DNA of 41,321 nucleotides, taken from the NCBI GenBank assembly GCA_030538215.1, contig JAUNUM010000014.1, positions 1-41,321 on the forward strand, written 5' to 3'. The translations under genes were made by a program, and so were the position numbers. Of the stretch, positions 1 to 7,362 are shown in pieces. The first letter of the stretch is position 1. Each line of letters starts with the position of its first letter. The notes under the pieces were generated by a model. It saw only the letters and a program-made list of their open reading frames with translations. It was not told the DNA's origin and did not search any database. The stretch is from Bacteroidia bacterium. Its GTDB lineage: Bacteria > Bacteroidota > Bacteroidia > Bacteroidales > Dysgonomonadaceae.

Positions 1-513
1 TCCAACTCTCAATCCCACAGGATTTATTTGATAGGCAAATTCATTGTTCATTATAGCGTTTATCTTATCATCTTTATTCACTTTACGCGAAACAATAATA
101 CCTGCTCCAATAGCTCCGTAAAAACGCAAAAATCTATTTCTGTAATAAGTAAATTCTCCCACCGGCAGCACCAAAAATCTATATTGGTAATAAATTTGGG
201 CAGGTAATTTATCGTTCTTATAAAACTCTTCTTTAACAGTAGAAAAACCTAAATCTAATCCTACTTTAAATCTATTAATGGTAAATCTATATCCAGTACC
301 TACAACGCCAAAAGAACCCATCTTAAAATTACGATAATCCGAACCATCGTTGCCAAAATTTGCACCAAACATATCGGACACACTTCCGGAGTAAGCCGTT
401 CCATAAAACATTTTAAATTCATGATTTTTCACACCTTGCGCATTTATAGTAAATGTATAAGGGTGAAAAATTAGAACAGCAAGCACTATTAATAACTTTC
501 TTAATACTTTCAT
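1..513 (-). CDS. Outer-membrane beta-barrel protein, partial (C-terminus outside window)
   Basis: The reading frame is open from the ATG at 513 down to base 1 with no stop, so at least 171 codons of an N-terminal part are present and the C-terminus lies outside the window. The first 26 residues form a signal peptide (MKVLRK, then LLIVLAVLIF, ending near INAQG). The rest alternates polar and aromatic/hydrophobic residues with many Gly and Tyr (for example GFGVVGTGYRF-like strands and YYQYRFLVLPVGEF), as in small Bacteroidota outer-membrane barrels of the porin/OmpW-like type. No catalytic motif is seen. I infer an outer-membrane location, but the ligand or role cannot be told. The family assignment rests only on the strand pattern and signal peptide. 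Confidence 0.7.
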   Translation of the reverse strand, partial: MKVLRKLLIVLAVLIFHPYTFTINAQGVKNHEFKMFYGTAYSGSVSDMFGANFGNDGSDYRNFKMGSFGVVGTGYRFTINRFKVGLDLGFSTVKEEFYKNDKLPAQIYYQYRFLVLPVGEFTYYRNRFLRFYGAIGAGIIVSRKVNKDDKINAIMNNEFAYQINPVGLRVG

Positions 514-1183
514 TTTCCTTGAATGCTAAACTCGAAGTTATTTCTTTCAATAACTACACTTACATGACGTGTTTTTTTTAAAAACCCCTATGTATTTATA
601 AAAATCTTATTGAAATTGAAATCGATATGATTCTAAAGATACATTCTCTCCATCAGAGCTATCTTTAACCATGTATTTATAATACCCTCGAGATATTTAA
701 TTATTATTAACAGTTTACACATGGGGGTATTTGATAAATCATAGTCATGTAGTTGTGAAGCCAACAATAAACACAACAGTTTATTAAAAATATATTGGGT
801 TTGCAATAATTGACACCCAACAATCTTCATATTTTTTTCATTCTACTTTGTCCACGAGGCGCTTGTTTTCTATTCCACAAAAAAGATAATGAGTTGCCTC
901 GTGACTTTTCATAAATAAATGATCAATTTCCCAATCTGTGCGAGCTAATTTTAAAATATAGTAAGCTATCTTTTACAATCACTTTTCTCTCTCCCCTATC
1001 CATCCCCGTATCTTTTTATTTTTTTAACAATGGTTATATAAGGGTATTTCGGAAAAGTGTCGTCTTCTTTTCGAAGGATAAAACGAAAATAGAAAGTTTT
1101 AGAAAATAATTACAATAACTCGACTAAACCGAACTATTTTCCAATTTTATTCCAATTAATTACTTATTTAAAAAAAATTATTT
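514..1183. other. Long intergenic region, no convincing gene
   Basis: About 670 bases separate the divergent partial barrel gene and the lipoprotein gene at 1184. The stretch is very AT-rich. A 65-codon minus-strand frame at 633-830 has no homology I recognise, no promoter and a composition like random AT-rich DNA, so I do not call it. The only clear structure is an 8-bp perfect inverted repeat, CACGAGGC (853-860) and GCCTCGTG (896-903), separated by 35 bases. I found no good TAnnTTTG box close to the start of either flanking gene. Confidence 0.5.
853..903. repeat. Inverted repeat in intergenic region
   Basis: CACGAGGC at 853-860 is matched by its exact reverse complement GCCTCGTG at 896-903, with a 35-base AT-rich loop. 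These GC-containing arms stand out in very AT-rich DNA. There is no T-tract immediately after either arm, so it does not look like an intrinsic terminator. It could be a structured RNA element, a remnant of a small mobile repeat, or chance. Confidence 0.35.
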
Positions 1184-1690
1184 ATGAAAAAGTTATTTAC
1201 AATTTTGCCTTTGATGGCATTAGTTATTTTGAGTGTTTCATGTAAAAAAGACACTCCAAGAATAAGCAATACAATAGCAGATTCTTCGGAGTTGGCATTT
1301 GTAGTTAAACCCATAAAAGGAAGTAACACAGCATCTAAAGAATTAAAACTAACCGATTTTAGCAAAGTAACAAGTGCTAAAGTAACCCCAACAAGAGCAA
1401 CAGTATCTAATGTATCTTTTATTTCAGTAACAGGCATAAAAAACAAATTAGAACTCTCTAATCTAACCATTCAGGTTAAAGACAATAAAACCTTAAGCCA
1501 CTCTTTAGGCAAGGTAGCCAAAGATCAAACTTTTAAATCACCACAAGAAATTGCTTTTCTTCAGAAAATAGTAAACGAAATGTTGAAAACAAAGTCCACA
1601 AAGTTAGATTTAGTAGTAACAGCAAGTGAAAAACTGGATTCAGACATTAAAATTACGCTCAAGTTAAACGTAAATTTTCAAAAGAAATAA
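1184..1690 (+). CDS. Hypothetical lipoprotein (168 aa)
   Basis: The ATG at 1184 opens with MKKLFTILPLMALVILSVSC followed by KKD, a type II signal peptide with lipobox SVSC and Cys20 as the likely lipidated residue. The mature part is about 148 residues, rich in Lys, Thr, Ser and Val, with no domain I recognise. It is probably a periplasm-facing or surface lipoprotein of unknown function. A strong terminator follows 28 bases after the stop, and the next gene (queF) has its own promoter box, so this looks like a single-gene transcript. An antisense frame at 1168-1470 is a shadow of this gene. Confidence 0.75.
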   Translation: MKKLFTILPLMALVILSVSCKKDTPRISNTIADSSELAFVVKPIKGSNTASKELKLTDFSKVTSAKVTPTRATVSNVSFISVTGIKNKLELSNLTIQVKDNKTLSHSLGKVAKDQTFKSPQEIAFLQKIVNEMLKTKSTKLDLVVTASEKLDSDIKITLKLNVNFQKK

Positions 1691-1717
1691 TTCAGTAATT
1701 TATTGAATAAAATACTA

Positions 1718-1755
1718 ACGGCTGTTTCAAAGATATATTGAAACAGCCGTTTTTG
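1718..1755 (+). terminator. Intrinsic terminator after the hypothetical lipoprotein
   Basis: A 13-bp perfect stem, ACGGCTGTTTCAA (1718-1730) and TTGAAACAGCCGT (1738-1750), with a 7-base loop, is followed by TTTTG. It sits 28 bases downstream of the lipoprotein stop codon. Confidence 0.85.
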
Positions 1756-1851
1756 TAATTATCTAAAGTTTTTTACAATTACTTTTCAGGACATAATTCT
1801 ATCTTTTTGCAGAAAAATAAAGGAATATTTTATTTGTATTTTTTTTCGTAT

Positions 1852-1859
1852 TATATTTG
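1852..1859 (+). promoter_or_regulatory. Bacteroides-type -7 box (TATATTTG) of queF
   Basis: TATATTTG matches the TAnnTTTG -7 consensus of the Bacteroidota primary sigma factor. It lies 27 bases before the ATG at 1887. The TTG inside the box is in frame with queF and could be mistaken for a start codon. No well-spaced -33 TTTG is seen. Confidence 0.5.
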
Positions 1860-1886
1860 AATAATAATCAATTTACAATACAAACA

Positions 1887-2348
1887 ATGCCTCAAACCAA
1901 AGATTTAAGCCTTCTTGGCAAAAAAACAGAATACAAACAAGACTATGCTCCTGAAGTGTTGGAAGCCTTTGAGAACAAACATCAGGAAAACGATTATTGG
2001 GTAACATTTGATTGCCCTGAGTTCACGAGTTTATGCCCAATTACCGGACAACCCGATTTTGCCACCATTCGAATCGATTACATTCCCGATGTAAAAATGG
2101 TAGAAAGTAAATCGTTAAAACTGTATCTGTTTAGTTTCCGCAACCACGGTGCTTTTCACGAAGACTGCGTGAATATCATCATGAAAGATCTCATTAAATT
2201 AATGAATCCGAAATATATAGAAGTTACCGGAATTTTCACACCTCGTGGCGGAATCAGCATTTATCCGTACACCAACTATGGTCGTCCCCAAACAAAATAT
2301 GTACAGTTAGCAGAGGACAGATTATTTAATCACTCATTTCCAATATAA
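1887..2348 (+). CDS. queF: NADPH-dependent 7-cyano-7-deazaguanine reductase QueF
   Basis: QueF reduces preQ0 to preQ1, a cytoplasmic step of queuosine tRNA-modification synthesis. The 153-residue product has the short (single-domain, type I) QueF length. The catalytic cysteine is Cys50 in [12 protein letters not shown], with the partner Asp57. The QueF signature [16 protein letters not shown] starts at residue 73 and provides NADPH and substrate contacts. The frame can be extended upstream to a TTG at 1857, but that TTG is part of a TATATTTG promoter box, so the ATG at 1887 is preferred. No other queuosine genes are nearby. The downstream hairpin separates it from the convergent GH16 gene. 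Confidence 0.95.
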   Translation: MPQTKDLSLLGKKTEYKQDYAPEVLEAFENKHQENDYWVTFDCPEFTSLCPITGQPDFATIRIDYIPDVKMVESKSLKLYLFSFRNHGAFHEDCVNIIMKDLIKLMNPKYIEVTGIFTPRGGISIYPYTNYGRPQTKYVQLAEDRLFNHSFPI

Positions 2349-2370
2349 GTAAAGCTAAAAAAAAGGTTGC

Positions 2371-2394
2371 GCAATGCGGTTAAAACCGCATTGC
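2371..2394. terminator. Hairpin between convergent genes, probable bidirectional terminator
   Basis: GCAATGCGGTT (2371-2381) pairs perfectly with AACCGCATTGC (2384-2394) across a 2-base gap. It lies between the convergent queF and GH16 stops. On the minus strand it is followed after six bases by a run of eight T. On the plus strand no T-tract follows, so it is better as a minus-strand terminator. Confidence 0.55.
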
Positions 2395-2427
2395 ACGTTA
2401 TAGCTAAACAAATATATCTTTCTTTTT

Positions 2428-3228
2428 TTATTTTTTCGGCTCGTAATAACGCACCCAATCAATATGCATTTCTACAGGCAGTTCTGCAGGATTAACCGCT
2501 CCTACCCAACTGCCTCCCAATTGCATATCTAACAACAAATAAAACTCCTGATCCACAAATGGAAATTGTCCTTCGTGCTCGGTTTCTATTCGCGGATAGT
2601 TTTTCGTGCGGGTATTGTTCACATAAAAAACCAAACTGTCCGGATATTTTTCAAGGGCATAAACGTTGAAATTGTTGGGATTCATACCTACAATTGAACT
2701 AGCAGGAGGATTAATTCTCAAACTATCGGTTTGTGTATATCTGGAATGTACGGTTTGATAAATAAATTTGTCATGCCCTAATCTTTCCAAAATATCAATC
2801 TCACCTCCATCAGGCCATTTCCCTTCTTCCGGAAGCATCCAGATTGCCGGCCAAGCACCTTTTGCAGAATTTAACTTCGCTCTTATTTCCAGTCGCCCAA
2901 GTCCAAACGTTTTTTTGCCTTTGGTGTAAACGCCTCCCGTTATGAAAGGAGCTGTGTCATTGGGTAAAACGTTGTTTTGTATACCTCGAAGTACCAAGTT
3001 GCCATCTTCAATAACGTACAACTCATCATAATCGCTCATGTAATTATTCCAGTCGCTTTTTCCACGAGGAATTTTAGCCCATTTGGTTGTATCGATTTGT
3101 TTTCCTTTAAAGTCGTCTTCCCAAACCAACATCCATTTACCATCTTCGGATTCAGTTTTTGTTTGTTTACAAGAGATAACTCCGAGCAAAAAAGCCGGTA
3201 AAATAATTAGTAGAAAGTAGTTTTTCAT
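2428..3228 (-). CDS. Glycoside hydrolase family 16 lipoprotein (beta-glucanase type)
   Basis: This 266-residue protein has a lipoprotein signal peptide ending GVISC (Cys20) and then a single GH16 domain from about residue 33 to the end. The GH16 catalytic signature GGEIDILER is present: Glu143 would be the nucleophile and Glu148 the acid/base. The family motif GAWPAIWML (about 125-132) precedes it. Together these suggest an endo-acting beta-1,3- or beta-1,3-1,4-glucanase (laminarinase/lichenase-like), anchored to the outer membrane by its lipid. The exact substrate cannot be read from the sequence. It stands alone, not next to a SusCD pair, unlike the second GH16 gene at 27824. A minus-strand -7 box lies 25 bases upstream. 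Confidence 0.9.
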   Translation of the reverse strand: MKNYFLLIILPAFLLGVISCKQTKTESEDGKWMLVWEDDFKGKQIDTTKWAKIPRGKSDWNNYMSDYDELYVIEDGNLVLRGIQNNVLPNDTAPFITGGVYTKGKKTFGLGRLEIRAKLNSAKGAWPAIWMLPEEGKWPDGGEIDILERLGHDKFIYQTVHSRYTQTDSLRINPPASSIVGMNPNNFNVYALEKYPDSLVFYVNNTRTKNYPRIETEHEGQFPFVDQEFYLLLDMQLGGSWVGAVNPAELPVEMHIDWVRYYEPKK

Positions 3229-3252
3229 AATCTTATTGTTTTATTGAATGTG

Positions 3253-3260
3253 CAAATGTA
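3253..3260 (-). promoter_or_regulatory. -7 box (TACATTTG) of the GH16 lipoprotein gene
   Basis: The plus-strand CAAATGTA reads TACATTTG on the minus strand, matching TAnnTTTG. It lies 24 bases before the ATG at 3228. No clear -33 element is visible at the expected distance. Confidence 0.5.
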
Positions 3261-3513
3261 TAAAAAAATAAACAGTTAACCGGAAACTAAAACGCCCAAT
3301 TTTGAACTATCCCATAAAATCAGGTGATTTCAGAGTATATAAAAGCTTATTTTATTGCAATTATCCATATTGATAACAATACCGAAATAGTTTTTTTGGA
3401 TATATCACTTATAGTTTTTCAACTTTTACATCCCTCCTTTCTTCGAAAAAAGCTATCGTTAAAATAAACCGACTTTTACACAGGCAGCAATCACTTTTAT
3501 CTAAATATTTTCT

Positions 3514-3521
3514 TACTTTTG
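3514..3521 (+). promoter_or_regulatory. -7 box (TACTTTTG) of the DUF3316 gene
   Basis: TACTTTTG matches TAnnTTTG and lies 68 bases before the ATG at 3590. A -33 TTTG is not obvious. Confidence 0.5.
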
Positions 3522-3589
3522 TACATTGAATATAAAATCAAGAAGTAATTTAGATTAGGTTTAAAAAACCTTACTCGACAAATGTAAAA

Positions 3590-4435
3590 ATGAAAAGTTT
3601 ATCGGCTGAAATTAAAATAATAATCACTTTATTTTTAACAATTTGTTTAATCCCACTTTCAGCTCAGGAAAGTGTACCAAAATCCACCAATCAAGCTACA
3701 CTTTTGGGTTTGGGTAGAGCTTTCCTCACCGATACCTATTTGTCTCCTTTGGAGTATAGCGGCTTAACAATGTCGTTATTACACGATCGCATCAGCCCAA
3801 CCAAGTATTTCAACGAAAAATTACTCTTGCAACAGCAATTTCAGATACAACTGGCATTTACTAAAAATCCATCCGCATCGGCATCCGAATATTTTGGCGA
3901 AATCTCTTACAATATAAATGGACTATATTCTTTTTTCAAAAACGAGAAATTTCAAGTTCTGGGTGGTAGCGGATTAGACACCTCATTGGGAGGTATTTAC
4001 AACGTGCGAAATTCCAACAATCCCGGTTCGTTAAAAACCTCCGTAAACCTCAATTTATCAGCAATGGCTATTTATAACTGGCGAAGATTTACTTTTCGTT
4101 GGCAAGTAAGTAGTCCGGTTGTGGGAGCATTTTTTTCTCCCCAATATAGGCAATCTTATTACGAAATTTTCTCTTTAGGAAACGGAAAAAGCACCGTACA
4201 ATTTGCATCGCCCCATAACCAGCTGGCGCTACGAAACTATTTCACCGTTGATATTCACCTCAATAACTTTACTATCCGCACCGGATATCTCGGCGACTTT
4301 TACAAAACCGATATAAATAATATTATCACAAAAATAGTTTCGCATCAATTCATGGTTGGATTAGCTGTCGAATCACTTAACTTTGGGGGATTTAAAGCAA
4401 AAAATGATAAAAAACTCAAAAGCAGCTATTATTAA
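3590..4435 (+). CDS. DUF3316-type outer-membrane beta-barrel protein
   Basis: This 281-residue protein begins with an N-terminal hydrophobic signal segment (about residues 9-25, IIITLFLTICLIPL, ending LSAQES). The mature part is built of alternating strands rich in Tyr, Phe, Asn and Gly. It resembles the Bacteroidales DUF3316 family, whose members are predicted outer-membrane barrels of unknown function; I name the family from memory of its N-terminal region (LGLGRAFLTDTYLSPLEYSG), not from a search. Its stop codon is 1 base from the ATG of the PatB-type lyase, so the two are probably cotranscribed from the promoter at 3514. No functional link between a barrel and the C-S lyase is evident. 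Confidence 0.75.
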   Translation: MKSLSAEIKIIITLFLTICLIPLSAQESVPKSTNQATLLGLGRAFLTDTYLSPLEYSGLTMSLLHDRISPTKYFNEKLLLQQQFQIQLAFTKNPSASASEYFGEISYNINGLYSFFKNEKFQVLGGSGLDTSLGGIYNVRNSNNPGSLKTSVNLNLSAMAIYNWRRFTFRWQVSSPVVGAFFSPQYRQSYYEIFSLGNGKSTVQFASPHNQLALRNYFTVDIHLNNFTIRTGYLGDFYKTDINNIITKIVSHQFMVGLAVESLNFGGFKAKNDKKLKSSYY

Positions 4436-4436
4436 A

Positions 4437-5609
4437 ATGAAATATAACTTCGACGAAATCATCGACCGATCAAACTCGCACAGCGTGAAATTGAGTAAAT
4501 TAAAAACTGTTTTCGGGCGAGATGATCTTATACCCCTGTGGGTTGCAGATATGGATTTTTTGTCGCCTCCTGCAATTACCGAAGCACTATTGGAAAGAAC
4601 CAAGCACGGCATTTTCGGATATACAATTGCTTATGATAAATATTATCTATCCATTATCAATTGGCTCAAAAACAGACACGATTACCAAGTTCTTGAAAAT
4701 GAAATAACCTTTGTTCCGGGTGTAGTCAAAGGTTTTGCTTTTGCTATTGATACGTTTACTGAAAAAAATGACAAGATAATTATCCAACCACCCGTTTATC
4801 ATCCGTTTCGCATTGTTACCGAGTTACTTAACCGACAAGTTATAAATAATCCTTTAGTTTTAGAAGACGGAAAATACAAAATCAATTTCGAAGGATTAAA
4901 GAAAATAATAGCAGAAAACGATTGTAAAATGCTCATTTTCTGTAGTCCCCACAATCCTGTTGGAAGGGTATGGAATAAAGATGAGCTGAAACAACTGGCA
5001 GAAATTTGTTACAACAACAATATTTTGGTCATTTCCGATGAAATTCATTCCGATTTAATCCTATCCGGATCCAAGCATTTGCCTTTCGCCACTGTTTCGG
5101 AAAAAGCAAGAGAAAACAGCATCACACTTATGGCTCCGAGTAAAACATTCAATATTGCCGGAATTGTCAGTTCTTTTGCTATTATTCACAATAAAGAGTT
5201 AAGAAACAGATATTTAGATTATCTAATTCCACGCGAACTCGATCAGGGCACCATTCCGGCTTTGGTAGCAACCGAAGCGGCTTACAATCATGGTGCAGAG
5301 TGGCTTGACGAAGTTCTTGCATACATCCAAAAAAATATCGATTTTGTGGATAACTACCTAAAGAAAAATATCCCACAAATCAAAGTAATTAAGTCCGAAG
5401 CCACATTTCTTGTTTGGTTAGATTGCAGAGATTTAAAACTCACGCAGAAAGAATTAGTCAACCTGTTTGTAAACAAAGCAAAATTGGCACTTAACGACGG
5501 TGAAGTTTTCGGTAAAGAAGGCGAAGGATTTATGCGATTGAACGTGGGAACTCCTCGTTCGAACATCGAAAAAGCGCTTAATAATCTAAAAAAAGCCATA
5601 AACGAATAA
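4437..5609 (+). CDS. MalY/PatB-family pyridoxal-phosphate C-S lyase (putative cystathionine beta-lyase/aminotransferase)
   Basis: This 390-residue fold-type I PLP enzyme matches the MalY/PatB length. Family marks include PLWVADMDF near the N-terminus, the aminotransferase motif SPHNPVGRVW, the DEIHSDL stretch that carries the PLP-contacting Asp, and the Schiff-base lysine, Lys236, in MAPSKTFNIAG. Members cleave the C-S bond of cystathionine or other cysteine S-conjugates to give a thiol, pyruvate and ammonia, feeding methionine synthesis. The start is set at the ATG at 4437, one base after the DUF3316 stop. An upstream in-frame TTG at 4383 would overlap the previous gene by 53 bases and adds residues not typical of the family. 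Whether the in vivo role is metC-like or aminotransferase-like cannot be decided here. Confidence 0.9.
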   Translation: MKYNFDEIIDRSNSHSVKLSKLKTVFGRDDLIPLWVADMDFLSPPAITEALLERTKHGIFGYTIAYDKYYLSIINWLKNRHDYQVLENEITFVPGVVKGFAFAIDTFTEKNDKIIIQPPVYHPFRIVTELLNRQVINNPLVLEDGKYKINFEGLKKIIAENDCKMLIFCSPHNPVGRVWNKDELKQLAEICYNNNILVISDEIHSDLILSGSKHLPFATVSEKARENSITLMAPSKTFNIAGIVSSFAIIHNKELRNRYLDYLIPRELDQGTIPALVATEAAYNHGAEWLDEVLAYIQKNIDFVDNYLKKNIPQIKVIKSEATFLVWLDCRDLKLTQKELVNLFVNKAKLALNDGEVFGKEGEGFMRLNVGTPRSNIEKALNNLKKAINE

Positions 5610-5672
5610 AACTATTTCTCCAACATATTGTTGAATTTTACACAAAACTTAATCATAATAAAAACAACATCA

Positions 5673-6209
5673 ATGAAAATTTCTGACAGCAAATACGTAA
5701 CCCTAACATACGATCTTAACGTAGGTGAAGGCGAAGAACGTGAACTTATGGAACAAGCAACTACCGAAAAACCACTCGAATTTATTTTCGGTACAAACTC
5801 AATGCTAAAAGCATTCGAAGACAATATTTATGGACTTACGGAAGGCGACAAATTCAAATTTACGCTAAATCCGAAGGAAGCTTACGGTGACTTTGACGAC
5901 TCAAGAATTATCGATTTACCCAAAAACATTTTCGAAGTTGATGGTAAGATAGACACAGAAATGCTTTTCGAAGGCAACACTTTACCTATGATGGATTCCG
6001 ACGGAAATCGTCTGATGGGCTCTGTAGTTTCAATTACCGACGATACGGTAACCATGGATTTTAACCATCCGTTGGCAGGTGAAACTATGCATTTTGAAGG
6101 TACCGTGCAAGGTGTTCGCGATGCATCGCCCGAAGAAATTGCTGCTCTATTTTCGAATGGTAGCGGTTGCAACAGCGGAGATTGCGGTGGTTGCAGTTGT
6201 GGCTGTTAA
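5673..6209 (+). CDS. SlyD-like FKBP-type peptidyl-prolyl cis-trans isomerase
   Basis: This 178-residue cytoplasmic protein opens with a SlyD-type FKBP half (YVTLTYDLNVGEG, then EFIFGTNSMLKAFEDNIYGL). It continues through the typical insert-in-flap domain (KEAYGDFDDSRI... to SVVSITDDTVTMDFNHPLAGETM) and returns to the FKBP fold. This is the domain order of SlyD chaperone/prolyl isomerases. The C-terminus has a short Cys-rich tail (CNSGDCGGCSCGC), reminiscent of the metal-binding tail of SlyD, which binds nickel and other metals in characterised members. The ATG at 5673 begins the conserved domain directly. An upstream in-frame ATG at 5628 would add 15 unrelated residues. A strong terminator follows. 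Confidence 0.9.
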   Translation: MKISDSKYVTLTYDLNVGEGEERELMEQATTEKPLEFIFGTNSMLKAFEDNIYGLTEGDKFKFTLNPKEAYGDFDDSRIIDLPKNIFEVDGKIDTEMLFEGNTLPMMDSDGNRLMGSVVSITDDTVTMDFNHPLAGETMHFEGTVQGVRDASPEEIAALFSNGSGCNSGDCGGCSCGC

Positions 6210-6224
6210 GGCTAATTATAATTT

Positions 6225-6260
6225 GTAAAGACGGTCACTCACCGTCTTTACACTTTTTTT
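6225..6260 (+). terminator. Intrinsic terminator after the SlyD-like gene
   Basis: An 11-bp perfect stem, GTAAAGACGGT (6225-6235) and ACCGTCTTTAC (6241-6251), with a 5-base loop, is followed by AC and seven T. It lies 16 bases after the stop codon. Confidence 0.9.
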
Positions 6261-6290
6261 GATTTTGAGATACAGCAATTAATATATAAA

Positions 6291-7358
6291 ATGAACACTT
6301 TTGGAAATATTTTCAGGTTAACATCGTTTGGTGAATCGCACGGCGAAGCTGTTGGTGGAATTATCGACGGATGTCCTCCGGGAATTAAATTAGATTTGGA
6401 TTTTATTCAAAATGAGCTCGACAGACGTCGCCCGGGACAATCGCGTATTACGACACCGAGAGTGGAATCGGATAAAGTGATTTTCCTTTCCGGAGTTTTT
6501 GAAGGAAAAACAACAGGAACTCCTATCGGCTTTATGATTAAAAACGAAAATCAACACTCGCTCGATTACGATAACCTGAAAGATGTTTACCGCCCTTCGC
6601 ACGCCGATTACACGTATCTTCAAAAATACGGCATTCGCGATCATCGAGGTGGCGGCCGTTCCTCGGCACGTGAAACCATTGCCCGCGTTGTGGGCGGAGC
6701 TATTGCAAAATTGTATCTGAAACAGATTAACGTTTCGGTTATCGCCTACACATCACAGGTTGGAGAAATTAAACTGGAAAACGATTACAAAAAATACGAC
6801 TTTTCTACCATTGAAAACACTCCCGTTCGCTGTCCTGATGCAGAAAAAGCAGAACAAATGATTCAACTTATCAAAGAAGTACAATACAAAGGCGATACCA
6901 TTGGCGGAGTTGTTACTTGCGTAATTCAGGGAGCGCCCGTTGGTCTTGGTGAGCCGGTTTTTGGTAAATTACATGCAGCATTAGGAAATGCTATGCTCAG
7001 TATCAATGCTGTAAAAGGGTTTGAATACGGAAGCGGTTTTGAAGTAAGTAAACGGGGATCGGAAATGAATGATTCGTTTTTCGATGATAACGGAAAAATC
7101 AATACTCGCACTAATAACTCCGGCGGTATTCAAGCCGGAATTAGCAACGGACAGGATATTTATTTTCGGGTAGCTTTCAAACCCGTCTCCACTATTATGA
7201 CGGAACAACAAACCGTAGATATTTACGGAAACAATACTACCATTAAAGCTCACGGACGACACGATGCATGCGTTCTCCCTCGTGCCATTCCCATTGTGGA
7301 AGCCATGGCAGCAATGGTAATTTTGGATTATTATTTATTGGCTAAAACAGGAATGTAG
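6291..7358 (+). CDS. aroC: Chorismate synthase AroC
   Basis: AroC converts 5-enolpyruvylshikimate 3-phosphate to chorismate with reduced FMN, the last shikimate-pathway step. The 355-residue length is normal. Diagnostic motifs are [10 protein letters not shown] near the N-terminus (first FMN-binding histidine), [13 protein letters not shown], the signature [13 protein letters not shown] around residue 120, and the late [18 protein letters not shown] block. It is a cytoplasmic soluble enzyme. It is preceded by the terminator at 6225 and followed by convergent parC after only four bases. No other shikimate genes are present in the window. A promoter must lie in the 40 bases after the terminator, but no clean box is seen. 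Confidence 0.97.
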   Translation: MNTFGNIFRLTSFGESHGEAVGGIIDGCPPGIKLDLDFIQNELDRRRPGQSRITTPRVESDKVIFLSGVFEGKTTGTPIGFMIKNENQHSLDYDNLKDVYRPSHADYTYLQKYGIRDHRGGGRSSARETIARVVGGAIAKLYLKQINVSVIAYTSQVGEIKLENDYKKYDFSTIENTPVRCPDAEKAEQMIQLIKEVQYKGDTIGGVVTCVIQGAPVGLGEPVFGKLHAALGNAMLSINAVKGFEYGSGFEVSKRGSEMNDSFFDDNGKINTRTNNSGGIQAGISNGQDIYFRVAFKPVSTIMTEQQTVDIYGNNTTIKAHGRHDACVLPRAIPIVEAMAAMVILDYYLLAKTGM

Positions 7359-7362
7359 CTAA

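Larger units (their letters stand above)
3229..3589. other. Divergent intergenic region with promoters for both flanking genes
   Basis: This 361-base gap lies between the divergently transcribed GH16 lipoprotein and DUF3316 genes. It holds a minus-strand -7 box at 3253-3260 and a plus-strand -7 box at 3514-3521. I see no small gene, RNA or repeat in the AT-rich middle. Confidence 0.5.

Noticed and set aside
633-830. 65-codon minus-strand frame in the 670-base intergenic region
   Set aside because: AT-rich random-looking composition, no promoter box near it, no recognisable motif, and it extends into no conserved signal; most likely spurious.
1168-1470. 100-codon minus-strand frame opposite the hypothetical lipoprotein
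   Set aside because: It lies antisense to a gene with a clear lipoprotein signal and terminator; its hydrophobic look is a by-product of the opposite codons.
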